The position numbers were made by a program, and so were the translations under genes. From assembly GCF_026230195.1 (NCBI RefSeq), contig NZ_CP036501.1, positions 1,488,001-1,552,000 of the forward strand: 64,000 bases of DNA, in the 5' to 3' direction. Below are positions 18,055 to 27,905 of the stretch, piece by piece. The DNA comes from Candidatus Paraluminiphilus aquimaris. Its GTDB lineage: Bacteria; Pseudomonadota; Gammaproteobacteria; Pseudomonadales; Halieaceae. How positions within the stretch are numbered: position 1 is the first letter of the stretch; every line of letters begins with the position of its first letter. A model generated the notes under the pieces. The model did not search any database. It was not told the origin of the DNA and was given only the letters and a program-made list of their open reading frames with translations.

Positions 18055-20323
18055 ATGGACTAGACGGGGTGTTTTATCGGCGGGTGTTCTTGGTGGCACT
18101 GGCTTGGTTATTGGTATCGCTGTTCGCCCGGGTAATCCCACAGAAACAGCGGGGCATTTAGTGGCGGGCGAAGGTGAGAGCCTGTTACATATCTACCTAA
18201 AAATTGATGACCAAAATCGTGCGACCGCCATTTTGCCGCACTCAGAGATGGGGCAAGGCGCACAGACAGCATTGACTCAAATGCTGGCGGAAGAGCTTGA
18301 TGCGGACTGGGACATGATGGGCTTCGAAGAAGCGCCTGCCGACGCTGAGTACGCGAATATGGCGCTCGGACGCGGCTACCTCTTCAAGGGCGTGGACTTC
18401 CCCGATGCAGTGGTTCCCACAGTAGATGGACTCATGCTGAACTTAGCAGATGCCATTGGTATGCAGGTGACAGGCGGAAGCATGAGTATCCGCACCACGG
18501 GGCAGTACTTCCTACGTGCGGCAGGCGCATCGGTACGCGAGATGCTGGTCAAAACAGCCGCGAAAGCCTGGGGTGTTCCTGCCGGTGAGGTTCGAACTGA
18601 GAAGAGTACGCTGCATCACGATGCCAGTGGCAGATCAGCACCTTATTCGGAGTTTGCGGCCGCAGCTGCAGAAATGACACCGTCTTCAACGCCTAAGCTC
18701 AAAAAGACCAGTGAGTTTTCTGTCATGGGTCAGAGCAAGCCTCGTCACGATATTCCGTCTAAGGTCGACGGTACCGCGATGTTTGCAATGGACGTTAAAC
18801 GCCCCGGCATGGTTTATGCCGCTGTTAAGCGAACCCCTGTTGCGGGTGGCTCTTTGCGACGCGTTGATGACAGCGCAGCGCGCGCCATGAAAGGTGTCAT
18901 CGACGTCGTAAAGATTGGTCCGTCGAGCGCAGCGGGTTTGGTAGGTTCATACTCAGCGGGTGATGCCATTGCGGTTGTTGCCGACAGTTACTGGAAGGCT
19001 GAAAAGGCGCTCGCTACGCTGGATCTCGACTGGAATACGGACGGTAAAGAGCAGGTTTCCAGTGCGTCTATTTTTGAGCAGTTTGACCGCGACATCACGG
19101 CAGGTGTGGATCGGGCAAACGATGTGGCCTTAGGTGATGCAAATGACGCATTTAATGGTGCTGCAACGGTGCTCACTGCAGATTATCGCGTGCCTTATCT
19201 GGCACACAGCTGCATGGAGCCGCCAAATGCAACGGCAGAAGTGACAGCCAATCATGCTGAAATCTGGATAGGTTGTCAGAACCCACTTGGCTTCCGACAA
19301 CACCTTGCCGCCAGCCTTGGGCTGGATGTTGAGCAAGTAACCTTGCACAACTATTTCATGGGTGGAGGCTTTGGACGAAAGAGCAACGCAGATTATGCGT
19401 TGCAGGCCGCGATGATCGCTCGTCAAGTGGGGAGGCCTGTGCAACTGGTTTATTCTCGTGCCGAGGACATCAAGCAAGATTTTTATCGGCCAGCGGTCCA
19501 AAGCCGATTCAAGGCAGGTCTAGACGCCGAGGGTAAGTTGATTGCTTGGCAAAACACCTACGTTGACAAGCATGAGCCCGTCGAGGCGCCACTGATTCCT
19601 TACGCCGTCGCGGCACAGGATATTGGCCATGTCGCGAGTCCAACGCATGTACCTTTCGGTGCCTGGAGAAGCGTTGATCACTCGCAGCACGGGTTCTTCA
19701 CCGAATCGTTCGTTGATGAGGCGGCACATGCTGCGGGACAGGACCCTTACGCGTTTCGTGCTGAAATGCTGAAGGACAAGCCCCGACTCTTGGCTGTTCT
19801 GAATCGAGTCGCAAAAGAAGCTGGCTGGGGTCTTCCCATGGAGGAGGGGCGCGGTCGGGGTATCTCGCTACAAGAGTCCTTTGGCTCGATCGTTGGCCAA
19901 GTTGTGGAGGTGACGGTATCAGGCGGAAAAACATGGGTGGATCGCGTGGTCGCTGTTATCGATGCTGGTTATGCGGTATCACCCGATGGCATGAAGGCAC
20001 AGATTGAGTCCGGTATTGTCTATGGCTTGAGTGCGGCCATGTACGGTGAAATTACGATTGAAAACGGCGCGGTAGCGCAGAGTAGTTTTGCTGACTATGA
20101 CGCCATTCGTATGCATGATTCGCCGGTAATTGAGACGCATATTATCAATAGTGGTGCTGAGATCGGGGGGGCGGGTGAGCCTGGCACGCCGGGAGTAGCG
20201 CCTGCATTGGCGAATGCGATCTTTAATGCTACCGGTGCGCGTGTTCGAACCTTGCCCATTATCAAGGCGGATCTGAGAAGCGATGCAGAGGCATCGCCAT
20301 CGGTTGCTGCATTCGGCACCTGA
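18047..20323 (+). CDS. Molybdopterin-binding large subunit (IorB/xanthine dehydrogenase family), Tat signal
   Basis: Catalytic molybdenum subunit of 758 residues. The start is ATG 18047, inside the end of the small-subunit gene, with GGAGGG upstream; the longer open frame back to 17927 lies within that gene. The N-terminus MGKWTRRGVLSAGVLGG is a twin-arginine signal, implying export to the periplasm together with the signal-less Fe-S partner. The domain order matches Ald_Xan_dh_C2-type proteins: GQGAQT and GGGFGRKSNADYAL motifs bind the cofactor, and GAGEPGTPGVAPALANAIFN near the C-terminus contains the catalytic Glu. It oxidises an aldehyde or N-heterocycle by water-derived hydroxylation; substrate unknown. 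Confidence 0.92.
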   Translation: MGKWTRRGVLSAGVLGGTGLVIGIAVRPGNPTETAGHLVAGEGESLLHIYLKIDDQNRATAILPHSEMGQGAQTALTQMLAEELDADWDMMGFEEAPADAEYANMALGRGYLFKGVDFPDAVVPTVDGLMLNLADAIGMQVTGGSMSIRTTGQYFLRAAGASVREMLVKTAAKAWGVPAGEVRTEKSTLHHDASGRSAPYSEFAAAAAEMTPSSTPKLKKTSEFSVMGQSKPRHDIPSKVDGTAMFAMDVKRPGMVYAAVKRTPVAGGSLRRVDDSAARAMKGVIDVVKIGPSSAAGLVGSYSAGDAIAVVADSYWKAEKALATLDLDWNTDGKEQVSSASIFEQFDRDITAGVDRANDVALGDANDAFNGAATVLTADYRVPYLAHSCMEPPNATAEVTANHAEIWIGCQNPLGFRQHLAASLGLDVEQVTLHNYFMGGGFGRKSNADYALQAAMIARQVGRPVQLVYSRAEDIKQDFYRPAVQSRFKAGLDAEGKLIAWQNTYVDKHEPVEAPLIPYAVAAQDIGHVASPTHVPFGAWRSVDHSQHGFFTESFVDEAAHAAGQDPYAFRAEMLKDKPRLLAVLNRVAKEAGWGLPMEEGRGRGISLQESFGSIVGQVVEVTVSGGKTWVDRVVAVIDAGYAVSPDGMKAQIESGIVYGLSAAMYGEITIENGAVAQSSFADYDAIRMHDSPVIETHIINSGAEIGGAGEPGTPGVAPALANAIFNATGARVRTLPIIKADLRSDAEASPSVAAFGT

Positions 20324-20350
20324 AAAGCATGGTGAGACCTGAAAATAAAA

Positions 20351-20375
20351 AGCCCCCAGTCGGGGGCTTTTTTTT
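20351..20375. terminator. Bidirectional terminator between convergent molybdo-hydroxylase operons
   Basis: A stem AGCCCCC/GGGGGCT with a 4-base loop is flanked by an A-run on the left and an 8-9 base T-run on the right. It can terminate transcription from both sides, and it sits between the ends of the two convergent operons. Confidence 0.9.
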
Positions 20376-20407
20376 GTTCAAACCAAGTTGCCAAGACGCG
20401 TGAGCTG

Positions 20408-22618
20408 TTAAACGATGCTGAAGCCTTCTTTGCTGATAGGAAGCGCACGAATACGTTCCCCGCAGGCGTTAAAAACGGCGTTACAAACGGCGGGCGCCAG
20501 TGGCGGTAAGGCGGGTTCGCCAGCACCGGTAGGTCTGTAGCCGGAGTTCAAGACAGTCACATGGACGCGAGGGCTCTGCGGCATTCTTAATAGAGGATAA
20601 TTGTCGTAATTGCTTTGGACGGCGGCGCCATTCTTGATGTTGATACGCTGAGCGGCCAGGGTGCTCAAGCCATCGACCACTGACCCCTGCAATTGATTCT
20701 CCAGACCGGACAGATTCACTGCCTGTCCCACATCAGCCGCAACCCAGACATCATGTACGGTGATGTTCTTGCCTTCTACGCTGACTTCAGCGACCTCTGC
20801 TATGTGACCGGAGTGGCTCAAAAAGAAGGCGAGGCCTAAGCCACGACCCTCTGGTAGCTTGCGCCCCCAGCCAGCTGCTTTGGTTGCAGCCTCGATGGTG
20901 GCTCGCGCTCTTGCCGTATTGAGGCTGGCCATATCGCCTTCACTAATCCATCCCTGGTCACCAATCGCATTTAACAGAAAGTCACGGTGGTCCTGTCCGG
21001 CCTTGTCAGCCAGTTCGGCGATAAATGATTGCTCGGCAAAGGCATAAACGTTGGATATGGGCGCCCGCCACGCGCCGGTTGGTGTCTGGGATGTCACAAA
21101 ACTTTGCTCGATCGCCAGATTGGGTACGACCTTACCGGGGAAGTCGTAGGGCCGGTAACTCGCGCCGTAGTTTGCAGTTTTACCATCGGCAGACGCCGCC
21201 GCAACGAGGTTTTTCCAGCCTACGAGCTGACCACTCTTTGAGATGGCTCCCTGTAGACGATAGTAGGTAGGTGCTCTGTAGTAGTCGAACGCCATGTCGT
21301 CTTCTCGTTTCCACTGAAGTTTGACAGGCGCGCCAACACGTCGAGAGATGAGCGCGGCTTCGAAAACGTATTCGTTCGACAAGCGGCGGCCGAAACCGCC
21401 GCCGCCACGGAGCTGATTAACGGTGATATTGCCCGGCGCGACATCAAGCAACTTCGCCAGATTGGCAGTGATGAAGACCGGAGTTTGACTGCTAGTCCAG
21501 ACTTCTACGTTGCTCGTTGCAGCTGAAACCAACACCCCTTGAGGTTCTAACTGCGCGTGAGAGACAAAGTCCGTTGAGTAGGTAGCATCCGCCGTTACTT
21601 CTGCATGGGCAAAGGCTGCGTCAACATCGCCCGCGCGCTCTATTTCAGCTTCCACTTTTCCTGAAGCTAGGGCGGCCAGCGCCTCTGCCTCAATCGCATC
21701 AGAGTCGTCTCTGGATGCGGATGACAAGTCCCAGTCTACCTCGAGGGTCTCACGGGCTTTAAATATCGACCATGTGTCTTTTCCGACAATCGCCACGCCG
21801 CTCTGAATGGCATGGGACTCTCTTATGTCAAAGTTATACGGTCCCGGTGTGCCATCAAGAATAAAGGCGTCGACAATGCCGGGTAATGCTTTTATGCGTT
21901 CAAGATTGGCGCGCTTTGCGGTGCCACCAATGGATGGACATTTGACGAAGCTGGCGTAAACCATGCCATCGACTTTGGCATCGATGCCAAATATGGGCTT
22001 GCCGGTAGCAATGTCTTTCGCTGAAGCATTGGGAATACGCTTACCCAATAAGCGGTACTGCTCTGGCTTCTTCATCTGGACGTCGGCTTCATCGGGAACT
22101 GGCATGAGCGATGCGAGAGCCACAAGGTCTTTGTAGTGGGCTACCTTGCCCGATGGCCCATGTCGAACCACCGATTCGGAGGCTGTCACTTCCTCGCGTG
22201 GCACGTTCCACTCTCTTGCTGCTGCTCTTAAGAGCATTTCCTTGGCTGTTGCGCCCACTTTCCGCATTTCGTCCCAGCGCATCGGAATCGACAGCGAGCC
22301 GCCAGCAAACTGCATTCCGTATTGCTGTTGCACGGGGGCCGCCTGACACACGACATCATCCCAGTTAGCGTCGAGTTCCTCCGCCACAATCATCGGTAAC
22401 GAGGTGTTAACGCCTTGACCGACTTCAGGGTTTGGACCGTAAATGGTGATGCTGCCATCAGCGTTAATACCAACATAAGCATTCAAGACCCCTGATGCTT
22501 CTGCTGAAGCGAGCGACATCATGGAGATACCGCCCGAGGATGACAAAGCCAGACCCAGTGAGACCTTTAAAAAATCTCGTCTGTCGGTGCTTTTAATCTT
22601 GTTAACTGACGGGTTCAT
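20408..22618 (-). CDS. Second molybdopterin-binding large subunit, Tat signal
   Basis: Molybdo-hydroxylase catalytic subunit of 736 residues, paralogous to the one ending at 20323 but clearly diverged. The N-terminus has a twin-arginine signal (TDRRDFLKVSLGLALSSS, cleavage near ASAEA). Cofactor motifs include GQGVNTSLPMIVAEELDANW, GGGGFGRRLSNEYVFEAA and, at the C-terminal end, TGAGEPALPPLAPAVCNAVFN with the catalytic Glu. It is coupled by a 4-bp overlap to its own Fe-S subunit. A two-subunit, FAD-free periplasmic dehydrogenase is expected; electrons probably pass to a cytochrome c not encoded next to it. Confidence 0.92.
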   Translation of the reverse strand: MNPSVNKIKSTDRRDFLKVSLGLALSSSGGISMMSLASAEASGVLNAYVGINADGSITIYGPNPEVGQGVNTSLPMIVAEELDANWDDVVCQAAPVQQQYGMQFAGGSLSIPMRWDEMRKVGATAKEMLLRAAAREWNVPREEVTASESVVRHGPSGKVAHYKDLVALASLMPVPDEADVQMKKPEQYRLLGKRIPNASAKDIATGKPIFGIDAKVDGMVYASFVKCPSIGGTAKRANLERIKALPGIVDAFILDGTPGPYNFDIRESHAIQSGVAIVGKDTWSIFKARETLEVDWDLSSASRDDSDAIEAEALAALASGKVEAEIERAGDVDAAFAHAEVTADATYSTDFVSHAQLEPQGVLVSAATSNVEVWTSSQTPVFITANLAKLLDVAPGNITVNQLRGGGGFGRRLSNEYVFEAALISRRVGAPVKLQWKREDDMAFDYYRAPTYYRLQGAISKSGQLVGWKNLVAAASADGKTANYGASYRPYDFPGKVVPNLAIEQSFVTSQTPTGAWRAPISNVYAFAEQSFIAELADKAGQDHRDFLLNAIGDQGWISEGDMASLNTARARATIEAATKAAGWGRKLPEGRGLGLAFFLSHSGHIAEVAEVSVEGKNITVHDVWVAADVGQAVNLSGLENQLQGSVVDGLSTLAAQRINIKNGAAVQSNYDNYPLLRMPQSPRVHVTVLNSGYRPTGAGEPALPPLAPAVCNAVFNACGERIRALPISKEGFSIV

Positions 22619-23139
22619 GCGGACACCTCCTCAGTTTGCACTGCATTGTAAAAAAGAGCCGACGCAGTCATGACGTTACTGGCTGCTTTTATGGCTGACT
22701 TGATTCGCACGTAGGTACCGCATCGGCAAAGATTACCGGCCATCGCTGCATCAATTTCATCATCTGTTGGGTTGGGATTTCGCTCAAGAAGTGATGCAGC
22801 CGACATGATTTGACCGGCTTGGCAGTATCCGCATTGCGCCACATCATTATCGATCCACGCTTGCTGAACCGGGTGCAAGGTATCGCCTGACAGGCCCTCG
22901 ATGGTTGTGATCGAACGACCGTCTAACGCGCCAATGGTCAGTTGACAGGAGCGCGTTGCAAAACCGTCGAGCCAGACAGTGCATGCGCCACACTGTCCGA
23001 CGCCGCAACCATATTTAACACCTTGCATACCCGCATGATCCCGAAGGGCCCAAAGCAGTGGCATTGAGGGATCGATCTCCTCAAATGATTGGTTTTGTCC
23101 ATTGATCTTCACGGTTATCACCAGCATCACCTCAGTCAT
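22615..23139 (-). CDS. Second (2Fe-2S)-binding small subunit of a molybdo-hydroxylase
   Basis: Fe-S subunit of about 174 residues with the same cysteine pattern as its paralogue: YGCGVGQCGACTVWLDG plus SCQ in the first domain, and CGYCQAGQ and CRCGTY in the second. The start is uncertain. The longest frame begins at 23163; ATG codons at 23139 and 23127 or a GTG at 23121 (VITVKING, with GAGG about 8 bases before) are all possible. Other members begin a few residues before the ITVKING strand, so the true start is probably among the shorter choices. It is the first gene of this second operon, which lacks an adjacent regulator. Confidence 0.9.
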   Translation of the reverse strand: MTEVMLVITVKINGQNQSFEEIDPSMPLLWALRDHAGMQGVKYGCGVGQCGACTVWLDGFATRSCQLTIGALDGRSITTIEGLSGDTLHPVQQAWIDNDVAQCGYCQAGQIMSAASLLERNPNPTDDEIDAAMAGNLCRCGTYVRIKSAIKAASNVMTASALFYNAVQTEEVSA

Positions 23140-23493
23140 TTTTCTTTGCGTTAATAGTGGCACAAATGAGTCTCAAAGACAGGCAGGATGCGAGTTTGAT
23201 TTGCCAGCGGGTATCGACCATAACGCGTCTGGTATTCATTGAGCGTTTATGACGCGCATGCCCCAAAACGACCCAGCGCACGAGGAGAAGCCACCCAACG
23301 AAGAAAATTGGGAGAGGCGCGGGTAACTGTCTCGTTGACCGGGTTGCGTTTAAACAGACAGGGTGGCTCTGGTGGCTATGTGTATAGAGCGGCCCTGCAG
23401 CTAAAGGGCCCTTGCTGTACACCGCACTGGAATTAAGGCGCTGTGCCCCTCGTTATGGCTGAGAGGCGCGGAGGTGCTTCTGCAAAGCCGACG
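23140..23493. other. Intergenic region, about 350 bases, no supported gene
   Basis: This lies between the end of the RND permease and the start of the second Fe-S subunit, both on the minus strand, so it should hold the promoter of the molybdo-hydroxylase pair. A 96-codon open frame on the minus strand (23132-23422) has one hydrophobic stretch but no ribosome site or recognisable family, and I do not call it. I see no tRNA-like fold, repeat or strong terminator. Confidence 0.5.
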
Positions 23494-26400
23494 TCAAAGC
23501 TCCTGGGCAACTTCAAGTTCCTGCTCCAGCTTCTGCCGTGAATCAGCGCGAGGCTTTGAGAATCGTGCAACGCCAAGGTAAATGACAGGGGTGAGGAACA
23601 GGGTAAAGAATGCCGTCAGCCCCAAGCCGCCAAAGACGACCCAGCCCACCGCTTCACGCGCTTCAGCGCCCGGGCCAGACGAGAGAATGAGGGGGAGAGC
23701 ACCCAGCACAGTCGAGATCAGGGTCATTGCGATGGGTCGAAGGCGAATATTGGCCGCATTTTCAATCGCTTCTCGCACTGAGGCGCCTGCATCGCGCTGC
23801 TGATCGGCAAATTCCACCAGTAAAATGCCGTTTTTCGCTATCAAACCGATGAGCATAACGAGACCGACTTGGGAATAGACATTGAGCGATATCCCTGTAA
23901 CGAACAGGGCAAAGATGGCGGCAGCAAGTCCAAAAGGCACAATGGTCATGATGACCAGTGCAGATGTCAGACTTTCAAATTGTGCCACTAAGACAAGAAA
24001 AACAATCAGCAGTGCGAGACCGTAGGCGTAAAGAGAGTCACGCCGGGACTCGCCTAATCGCGCAGCCTCGCCCTCAGGCACTACCGAAATGCTGGGCGGA
24101 ACCACTTCGCGAGCCAATGCGTTGAGGTCATCGACAGCAGTTTGAAGATCAACCCCCTCAACGGTTTGCATGTCGATACTGATGGATCGTCGCTGATACA
24201 AACGCCTGAGCTCGTCGGGAACACCTTCCTCAACCACTGTGACCAAGGAGGAAAGGGGTATCAGTTGTCCGTCTTGAGAGCGTACAAACAGATTTATCAG
24301 ATCGCTCGGTCCTTGAATGCGTTTTTTGCCCGCTTTCAAAATGACTGGAATTGACTGGTCGCCCCCATTGAGATCAACAACTTGCACGCCATCAACCATG
24401 ACTCTGAGTGTTTGTGCCAACTCGTCGATGGACACATTGAGGTCAGCTAGTCGCTCTCGGTCAATACGAATAGCGACTTGGGCTTGGGAGGGCGTGTAGT
24501 CGATTCGTGGACTGGAAACACTTGTAAGCCGCTCTCTAATAGCGTCGGCATAGACCCGCGCTGCCGCGTAGATTTCCTCATAGTCGCTACCCAAAAGCAC
24601 AAATTGGATACCGCCGCGCCACGAGCCTCGCATGTTGAGGCTGTTACTGCCATACACACGCGCAGTGACACCAGGGAGTTGACTCAGCTTAGGTTGAATT
24701 TCGGCCGCAATATCTTGCTGTGAAATATCCCGCTCTTCCCAGGGTTTTAACGTGCCAACAAGGTAGATGATGTTGGGATCCCAACGTCCCGCAACGCTGT
24801 AAAGGCGGTCAATGACGCCAGAGTCGAGGTACGGTTGAAAGATGGCTTCTATTTGATCAGCTTGTCGCTCGGTATAAGGCAATCCGACCCCGGCGGGTCC
24901 CCGCGCAAACATATTGATTTTACCCCGATCCTCGGTGGGTAGGATCTCGCTTTCCAACTGAGTAAACGCACTACCTGCCAGGCCTGCTATTGCAACCGAG
25001 ATCACGGCCGCGGCCCACGGGTAGTTAAGTGCCTTTGTAAGGATAAATGCGTAACAGCGCTGCAGAATATTGGGCTTCTGAGTGATGTCTGTCTTGGCTA
25101 TCTGCTCTGATTTGCCCAGACGAGCCATCAGGGCGGGAACCAATGACAAGGCAACGAACGAAGAAATCGCAACAGCAACCGTTAGGACGAGCCCAAACTC
25201 TCTAAATAATCGACCCGAGGTGCCAGGCAGGAAGGCTATGGGAACGAAGACGGCTACCAGTACCATTGTCGTGGCTATCACGGCAAAGAAAACAGACTGC
25301 GTGCCAAGCACTGACGAGGCACTGGTGCCTTCACCGCGCTGCTGTCTTCGCTGAATGCTCTCTAGCACCACGATAGCGTCATCGACAATCAGCCCTGTTG
25401 CAAGCACCAAGGCAAGAAGCGTGAGGATGTTGATGGAGAAACCGAGCACCCAGCTGGCCGCTAGCGTCCCCAGTAGTGAAATAGGGATGGCGACGGCAGG
25501 TACCAGCGTAAATCGCCAGCTGCCAGAAAATAATCGGATAGTGAGGATCACGATGAGTACTGAAAACCCTAGTGTCCTCAGCACCTCGGTCACCGCACCA
25601 TTGATGAAGACCGCTTCGTCGGAGATGACCTGCAACTTTATATCGTCGCGCTGTGCGTTGAAACGCGCTACGGCTTTATGGGCGCCCTCCGAAATTTGTA
25701 TCGTATTCGACCCCGCTTGTCGCACGATACCCACGCCTAGGATACGCTGACCATTGAGTCGCACAATGGACGTGGCGTCATCGGGTGTATAGGCGATTCT
25801 CGCCACATCCTTCAAGCGCACCTTATCGGTGAGGAGCAAGTTGCCAATATCGGCCTCCGAGTCCACGGCCGCGTCAGCGCGCACTAGCAGAGTCTGGTCA
25901 CTTGTCTTGAAACTACCCGCTGGGACATCAAGGGGCGCCTGAGAAAGTACCGCTCTGACATCGGTCACCGTTAGGCCATAAGTGCTCAGGCGTCCGGGAT
26001 CGAGCTCCACTCGCAGGATTTGGCGGCGGGATCCAAAAAGGGGGACGTCAGCAACACCAGGAAGTGAAATAAAAGCAGGTACGACGTCTCTTTCGACGAC
26101 TGTTGCGAGATCCTGCTCTGAAAGACCCTCAGCCATTACGGCGACCCGCATGATCTCCTCAGCGTCCTCGTCAGCCTTAAAGACGGCGAGCTGCTCAACA
26201 CTGTCGGGCAACTGACGCTGCACGCGGCTTATGGCCTCCCGAACATCCGCAGCGGCTCTATCGACATTTGAACTTGGGTTAAAGACCGCGCGGATTCGGG
26301 TGTTTCCTTCCTCGCTGTTCGAGTTAACCTCTTTCACACCGCTTACACGCGCCACGGCGCCCTCGAGGATCCGGGTAACCTCCGCATCCATGGTTTCGGG

Positions 26401-26595
26401 TGAGGCGCCTGGGAAGTTTGCGCGGACGTTTACGACAGGCTCATCGACATCGGGCAGCTCACGAACCTCAATAGCAAACATGGCTACCAGACCGGCGATG
26501 GCAATCAGCAGGTTCATCACCGTTACCAACCAGGGACGTTTCACCCCAAGTGAGGGGAGTCCGGCGCCGGCGAGATTATTTAAGGTTGTTTTCAC
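23494..26595 (-). CDS. RND family efflux transporter permease
   Basis: Inner-membrane proton-driven pump of 1033 residues, the normal AcrB/MexB/HAE1 length. Visible features are the first helix (MNLLIAIAGLVAMFAI), the ELPDVDEPVVNVRANFPGASPETMDAEVT porter-domain start, the central helix bundle with GLIVDDAIVVLE (the paired Asp residues of the proton relay) and a second repeat ending in GLIAKNGILLVEFA. It is closest in style to the MdtB/OqxB-like or heavier HAE1 group. The periplasmic adaptor is 41 bases upstream; no outer-membrane factor gene is nearby, so a TolC encoded elsewhere is needed. Confidence 0.95.
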   Translation of the reverse strand: MKTTLNNLAGAGLPSLGVKRPWLVTVMNLLIAIAGLVAMFAIEVRELPDVDEPVVNVRANFPGASPETMDAEVTRILEGAVARVSGVKEVNSNSEEGNTRIRAVFNPSSNVDRAAADVREAISRVQRQLPDSVEQLAVFKADEDAEEIMRVAVMAEGLSEQDLATVVERDVVPAFISLPGVADVPLFGSRRQILRVELDPGRLSTYGLTVTDVRAVLSQAPLDVPAGSFKTSDQTLLVRADAAVDSEADIGNLLLTDKVRLKDVARIAYTPDDATSIVRLNGQRILGVGIVRQAGSNTIQISEGAHKAVARFNAQRDDIKLQVISDEAVFINGAVTEVLRTLGFSVLIVILTIRLFSGSWRFTLVPAVAIPISLLGTLAASWVLGFSINILTLLALVLATGLIVDDAIVVLESIQRRQQRGEGTSASSVLGTQSVFFAVIATTMVLVAVFVPIAFLPGTSGRLFREFGLVLTVAVAISSFVALSLVPALMARLGKSEQIAKTDITQKPNILQRCYAFILTKALNYPWAAAVISVAIAGLAGSAFTQLESEILPTEDRGKINMFARGPAGVGLPYTERQADQIEAIFQPYLDSGVIDRLYSVAGRWDPNIIYLVGTLKPWEERDISQQDIAAEIQPKLSQLPGVTARVYGSNSLNMRGSWRGGIQFVLLGSDYEEIYAAARVYADAIRERLTSVSSPRIDYTPSQAQVAIRIDRERLADLNVSIDELAQTLRVMVDGVQVVDLNGGDQSIPVILKAGKKRIQGPSDLINLFVRSQDGQLIPLSSLVTVVEEGVPDELRRLYQRRSISIDMQTVEGVDLQTAVDDLNALAREVVPPSISVVPEGEAARLGESRRDSLYAYGLALLIVFLVLVAQFESLTSALVIMTIVPFGLAAAIFALFVTGISLNVYSQVGLVMLIGLIAKNGILLVEFADQQRDAGASVREAIENAANIRLRPIAMTLISTVLGALPLILSSGPGAEAREAVGWVVFGGLGLTAFFTLFLTPVIYLGVARFSKPRADSRQKLEQELEVAQEL

Positions 26596-26636
26596 GCGCG
26601 AATCTCAGCGAAAGTGGGTTGGAGTAGGGGGTCGTC

Positions 26637-27761
26637 TCAAGATCCTTGACGGTTGGATGCAGCATCGTCGGCTTTGGGCTTTGCCGAAATTTGAGTTGCA
26701 GATAGGTCGTTTATCTTCATCCCTGGCCGCACACTCTGGATTCCCTCAAGGATGACGCGCTGCCCTTCTACTACGTCTCCTCGAATAAGCATGCGCCCGT
26801 CTACCCTGCGAACCATTTCAACTGGGCTTCGTTGCGCGCGATCGTCTATCGCGGACCAGACATACGGGCCATCTGCACCCCATTGAACGGCTAATTCGGG
26901 GACACTTAGATAATCACCTTTGGCAATAGAGGCATCGATCTCAAACGCCATACCGGGTCGGAGATTGTCCGAGCTGTTGTCGAGCGCTGCACGAGCGCGG
27001 AAGGCGCGTGTGGATGAGTTAACTCTTGAGTCAACAGCGACAATGGTTCCCATCGCGTTGTCATCAGGCGACTCCCATTGTCGAGCGTGTACCTGCAGGC
27101 CTTCAACAATTTTCCCGATGAAGCTCTCGGGCACCGTAAAGTCGACAAGCAAAACGCTGCGATCGTCGAGCGTTGTGACCATAGTGGATGTGTCGACGCG
27201 ATCGCCAATCTCAACGTCGGTGATACCGATGCGGCCTGAAAACGGCGCTGTAATCTGACGCCGTGAAAGTTCAACCTGCCTCTGGGAGAGACGAATTTCA
27301 GCAAGATCGACGCCGCTTTGTGCTGTATCGATTGTGCTCTGAGGGATATTGGCCTCGGTGGCGTTGAGCGAAATATAGCGCTGGAGCATTCGCTTCGCTT
27401 CCTGCAATTCCACCTCAGCCTGACGAACCGCAAGCGTTTGATCTCGATCATCGAGCTTCAAAAGCGTCTCGCCTTTAGATACCGGCATATCGGGCGCAAG
27501 CTTCGCGTACGAGACGACACCAGCACTCTCTGGGTAGAGCGTTACACTCTGCTGAGCACGGGCTGTCCCTACCGACTTAATCGTATCGATCAGCGGCGCT
27601 CGCTGAATCTGTGCCGTTGTTACAGGGAGTTCTCTTGAACCCCAGGATCCACGGCTGTTTTTTGATTGGGGTTCATTCTCTTCGGAGCAAGCGACAGACA
27701 ACACAGCTACCACCGTAGCCATCAGTATGCTTCTCATTGCGCGATCATAGGTCTGTTTCAT
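26637..27761 (-). CDS. RND efflux periplasmic adaptor lipoprotein
   Basis: Membrane fusion protein of about 374 residues from the ATG at 27761. The N-terminus (RSILMATVVAVLSVACSEE) is a lipoprotein signal with lipobox VAC. It is followed by the lipoyl-type hairpin (VTLYPESAGVVSYAKLAPDMPVSKGETLLKLDD), a short coiled-coil and the beta-barrel segment with PFSGRIGITDVEIGDRV. It joins the RND pump to an outer-membrane channel. The frame is open to 27788, but the ATG at 27761 follows a TATACT hexamer by exactly 6 bases with no ribosome site, suggesting a leaderless mRNA. Confidence 0.92.
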   Translation of the reverse strand: MKQTYDRAMRSILMATVVAVLSVACSEENEPQSKNSRGSWGSRELPVTTAQIQRAPLIDTIKSVGTARAQQSVTLYPESAGVVSYAKLAPDMPVSKGETLLKLDDRDQTLAVRQAEVELQEAKRMLQRYISLNATEANIPQSTIDTAQSGVDLAEIRLSQRQVELSRRQITAPFSGRIGITDVEIGDRVDTSTMVTTLDDRSVLLVDFTVPESFIGKIVEGLQVHARQWESPDDNAMGTIVAVDSRVNSSTRAFRARAALDNSSDNLRPGMAFEIDASIAKGDYLSVPELAVQWGADGPYVWSAIDDRAQRSPVEMVRRVDGRMLIRGDVVEGQRVILEGIQSVRPGMKINDLSATQISAKPKADDAASNRQGS

Positions 27762-27905
27762 GTGCGCAGTATACGAGACAACGCTCAAATACCCGCCGTT
27801 TATTTGTCACCCACTGCCGCTATTGTTGCCTTTGTCTTGGTTCTGACAACCTACCTGCCCGTTAACTCGGCCAAACGTGTCAACTTCCTCTGACCTTGCG
27901 TGGGG

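Noticed and set aside
23132-23422. 96-residue minus-strand frame with one hydrophobic stretch in the gap before the second Fe-S subunit
   Set aside because: No ribosome site, no recognisable family, and it overlaps the start of the Fe-S subunit gene in another frame.
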